From Chromatiales bacterium (GTDB lineage: Bacteria > Pseudomonadota > Gammaproteobacteria > Chromatiales > Chromatiaceae): a stretch of DNA of 8,221 bases. The position numbers and the translations under genes were made by a program. Below, piece by piece: positions 6,944-8,221 of this stretch (position 1 is the stretch's first letter; every line of letters starts with the position of its first letter). Below the pieces are notes generated by a model. That model was not told the DNA's origin and ran no database searches. It saw only the letters and a program-made list of their open reading frames with translations. The DNA lies in NCBI GenBank assembly GCA_024639625.1, contig JAHEIA010000118.1, positions 1-8,221 of the forward strand. Direction: 5' to 3'.

Positions 6944-6953
6944 GGGAGTAAGC
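6944..6953 (+). promoter_or_regulatory. pfp Shine-Dalgarno site
   Basis: GGGAG (6944-6948) lies 5 nt before the ATG at 6954. It decides the start against the much longer in-frame extension beginning at 6768, which would overlap the preceding gene in another frame. Confidence 0.7.
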
Positions 6954-8207
6954 ATGAGCAAGAAAAACGCCTTCTATGCCCAATCCGGCGGTGTGACCGC
7001 CGTCATCAACGCCTCCGCCTGCGGGGTCATCGAGACCGCTCGCCAGCATAGCGACCAGATCGGCAACGTCTACGCCGGCCGCAACGGCATCATAGGTGCG
7101 CTCACCGAAGATCTGATCGACACCAACCAGGAGTCCGACGCGGACATCGCCGCCCTGCGCCACACCCCTTCCGGGGGATTCGGCTCGTGCCGCTTCAAGC
7201 TCAAGAGCTTGGAAGACAATAAGCGCGAGTACGAGCGCTTGATCGAGGTGTTCAAGGCCCACAACATCGGTTACTTTTTCTATAATGGAGGCGGCGACTC
7301 CGCGGACACCTGCTACAAGGTCTCCCAATTATCAGAAAAGATGGGGTACCCGGTACAGGCCATCCACGTACCCAAGACGGTAGACAACGATCTGCCGATC
7401 ACGGACAACTGTCCCGGTTTTGGCTCGGTAGCCAAGTACATCGCCACCTCCACCCTAGAAGCGTCCTTCGACGTGCGCTCCATGGCCAAGACCTCAACCA
7501 AGATCTTTGTAATCGAGGTCATGGGGCGGCACGCCGGCTGGATTGCCGCCGCCGGCGCTCTAGTGGCCGACCAGGGGATTCCTGTGGTTACCCTTTTCCC
7601 GGAGATCGAGTTCAACCAGGACGCCTTCCTGGCCAAGGTCAAGGCCAACGTGGAAGAGCACGACTTCTGCACCATCGTGGTCTCCGAGGGTTGTCATTGG
7701 CCGGATGGCCGCTTCCTGGCCGAGCAGGGCACCCGCGATTCCTTCGGTCACGCTCAGCTCGGCGGTGCCGCACCGGTAGTGGCCAACATCATCAAGGACG
7801 CCCTCGGCTACAAGTTTCACTGGGCAGTAGCGGACTATCTGCAACGCGCTGCGCGCCACCTCGCGTCCAAGTCCGACGTAGAGCAGGCCTACGCTCTGGG
7901 CAAGGCTGGCGTTGAGTACGCGCTGGAGGGCCACAACTCCATAATGCCCACGGTGGTTCGTAAGTCGTCCAATCCCTACGTGTGGGAGATCGGCAAGGCA
8001 CCCCTCTCGGAGGTGGCTAATGTGGAGAAGTTCATGCCCCGGGATTTCATTAGCGAGGACGGCTTCGGCATCACCGACGCCTGCCGCGAGTACCTCTACC
8101 CGCTGATCGAAGGGGAGGACTATCCGCCCTACGAAAAGGGCATGCCCAAGTACGTCACCTTGAAACTGGTTTCGGTGACCCGCAAGCTGGACGACTTTGA
8201 TCTGTGA
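6954..8207 (+). CDS. pfp: Pyrophosphate-dependent 6-phosphofructokinase
   Basis: This 417-residue enzyme should reversibly phosphorylate fructose 6-phosphate using PPi, yielding fructose 1,6-bisphosphate and phosphate. The PFK fold is visible from the N-terminus: SGGVTAVINA (11-20) is the glycine-rich start of the donor site. The diagnostic pair follows: GGGDS (112-116) places Asp115 where ATP enzymes have Gly (GGDGS), and PKTVDND (140-146) has Lys141 instead of the Gly of PGTIDND. Both mark PPi use. Asp144 is the expected catalytic base. MGRHAGW (190-196) and SEG (244-246) contribute to sugar-phosphate binding. One oddity is Gly114 at the position of the Mg-binding Asp103 of E. coli PFK. Its codons favour C at third positions, consistent with good expression. 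In autotrophs and methylotrophs such enzymes also work in reverse and on sedoheptulose phosphates; that role here is inference. Confidence 0.95.
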   Translation: MSKKNAFYAQSGGVTAVINASACGVIETARQHSDQIGNVYAGRNGIIGALTEDLIDTNQESDADIAALRHTPSGGFGSCRFKLKSLEDNKREYERLIEVFKAHNIGYFFYNGGGDSADTCYKVSQLSEKMGYPVQAIHVPKTVDNDLPITDNCPGFGSVAKYIATSTLEASFDVRSMAKTSTKIFVIEVMGRHAGWIAAAGALVADQGIPVVTLFPEIEFNQDAFLAKVKANVEEHDFCTIVVSEGCHWPDGRFLAEQGTRDSFGHAQLGGAAPVVANIIKDALGYKFHWAVADYLQRAARHLASKSDVEQAYALGKAGVEYALEGHNSIMPTVVRKSSNPYVWEIGKAPLSEVANVEKFMPRDFISEDGFGITDACREYLYPLIEGEDYPPYEKGMPKYVTLKLVSVTRKLDDFDL

Positions 8208-8221
8208 GCCGGTAAAAATGG

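Noticed and set aside
6768..6953. An N-terminal extension of pfp by 62 residues
   Set aside because: It overlaps the 119-residue gene in another frame and reads as unstructured Arg/Cys/Pro sequence. The ATG at 6954 has a good Shine-Dalgarno and begins the conserved PFK fold directly.

Overview
The window looks like chromosomal core DNA from a GC-rich gammaproteobacterium. The block ybeL / leuS-lptE-holA, with ybeL divergent from leuS, is the arrangement known from Escherichia coli and relatives. A PPi-type phosphofructokinase next to an adenylate-kinase-family gene, and a zinc-type (Cys4) LID in that kinase, point away from the enterics towards a sulfur-oxidising, methylotrophic or otherwise autotrophic gammaproteobacterium. 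That lineage call is inference. I see no insertion sequence, prophage, tRNA, rRNA or CRISPR array.

Layout. Bases 11-4344 (minus strand) carry leuS, then lptE, then holA: leucyl-tRNA synthetase, the LPS-assembly lipoprotein, and the delta subunit of the DNA polymerase III clamp loader. lptE and holA are tightly coupled (9 nt apart, with the holA ribosome-binding site overlapping the lptE stop). A 169-bp divergent control region (4345-4513) with two short inverted repeats separates leuS from a plus-strand ybeL-type zinc-ribbon gene (4514-5041). That gene converges on a minus-strand gene (5098-6246) separated by 56 bp.

The 5098-6246 gene is the unusual one. Its first ~215 residues are a full-length adenylate kinase fold that aligns without gaps to the E. 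coli enzyme through residue 92. Several normally invariant active-site residues are replaced: P-loop Lys13 to Arg, Thr15 to Ala, Thr31-Gly32-Asp33 to Leu-Asn-Glu, and Asp84 to Phe. The zinc LID is intact. A ~165-residue Lys/Ala/Pro/Ser-rich tail resembling histone H1 follows. It includes eight tandem AAKKSP-type hexapeptides encoded by a nearly perfect 18-bp repeat.

A 262-bp intergenic region (6247-6508) separates this gene from a plus-strand pair: a 119-residue protein I do not recognise (6509-6868), then a complete PPi-dependent 6-phosphofructokinase (6954-8207). The kinase-like gene and pfp are head to head around a shared upstream region. This suggests, but does not prove, a link between the adenylate/PPi energy state and glycolytic or Calvin-cycle flux. 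The last 14 bases hold nothing I can assign.
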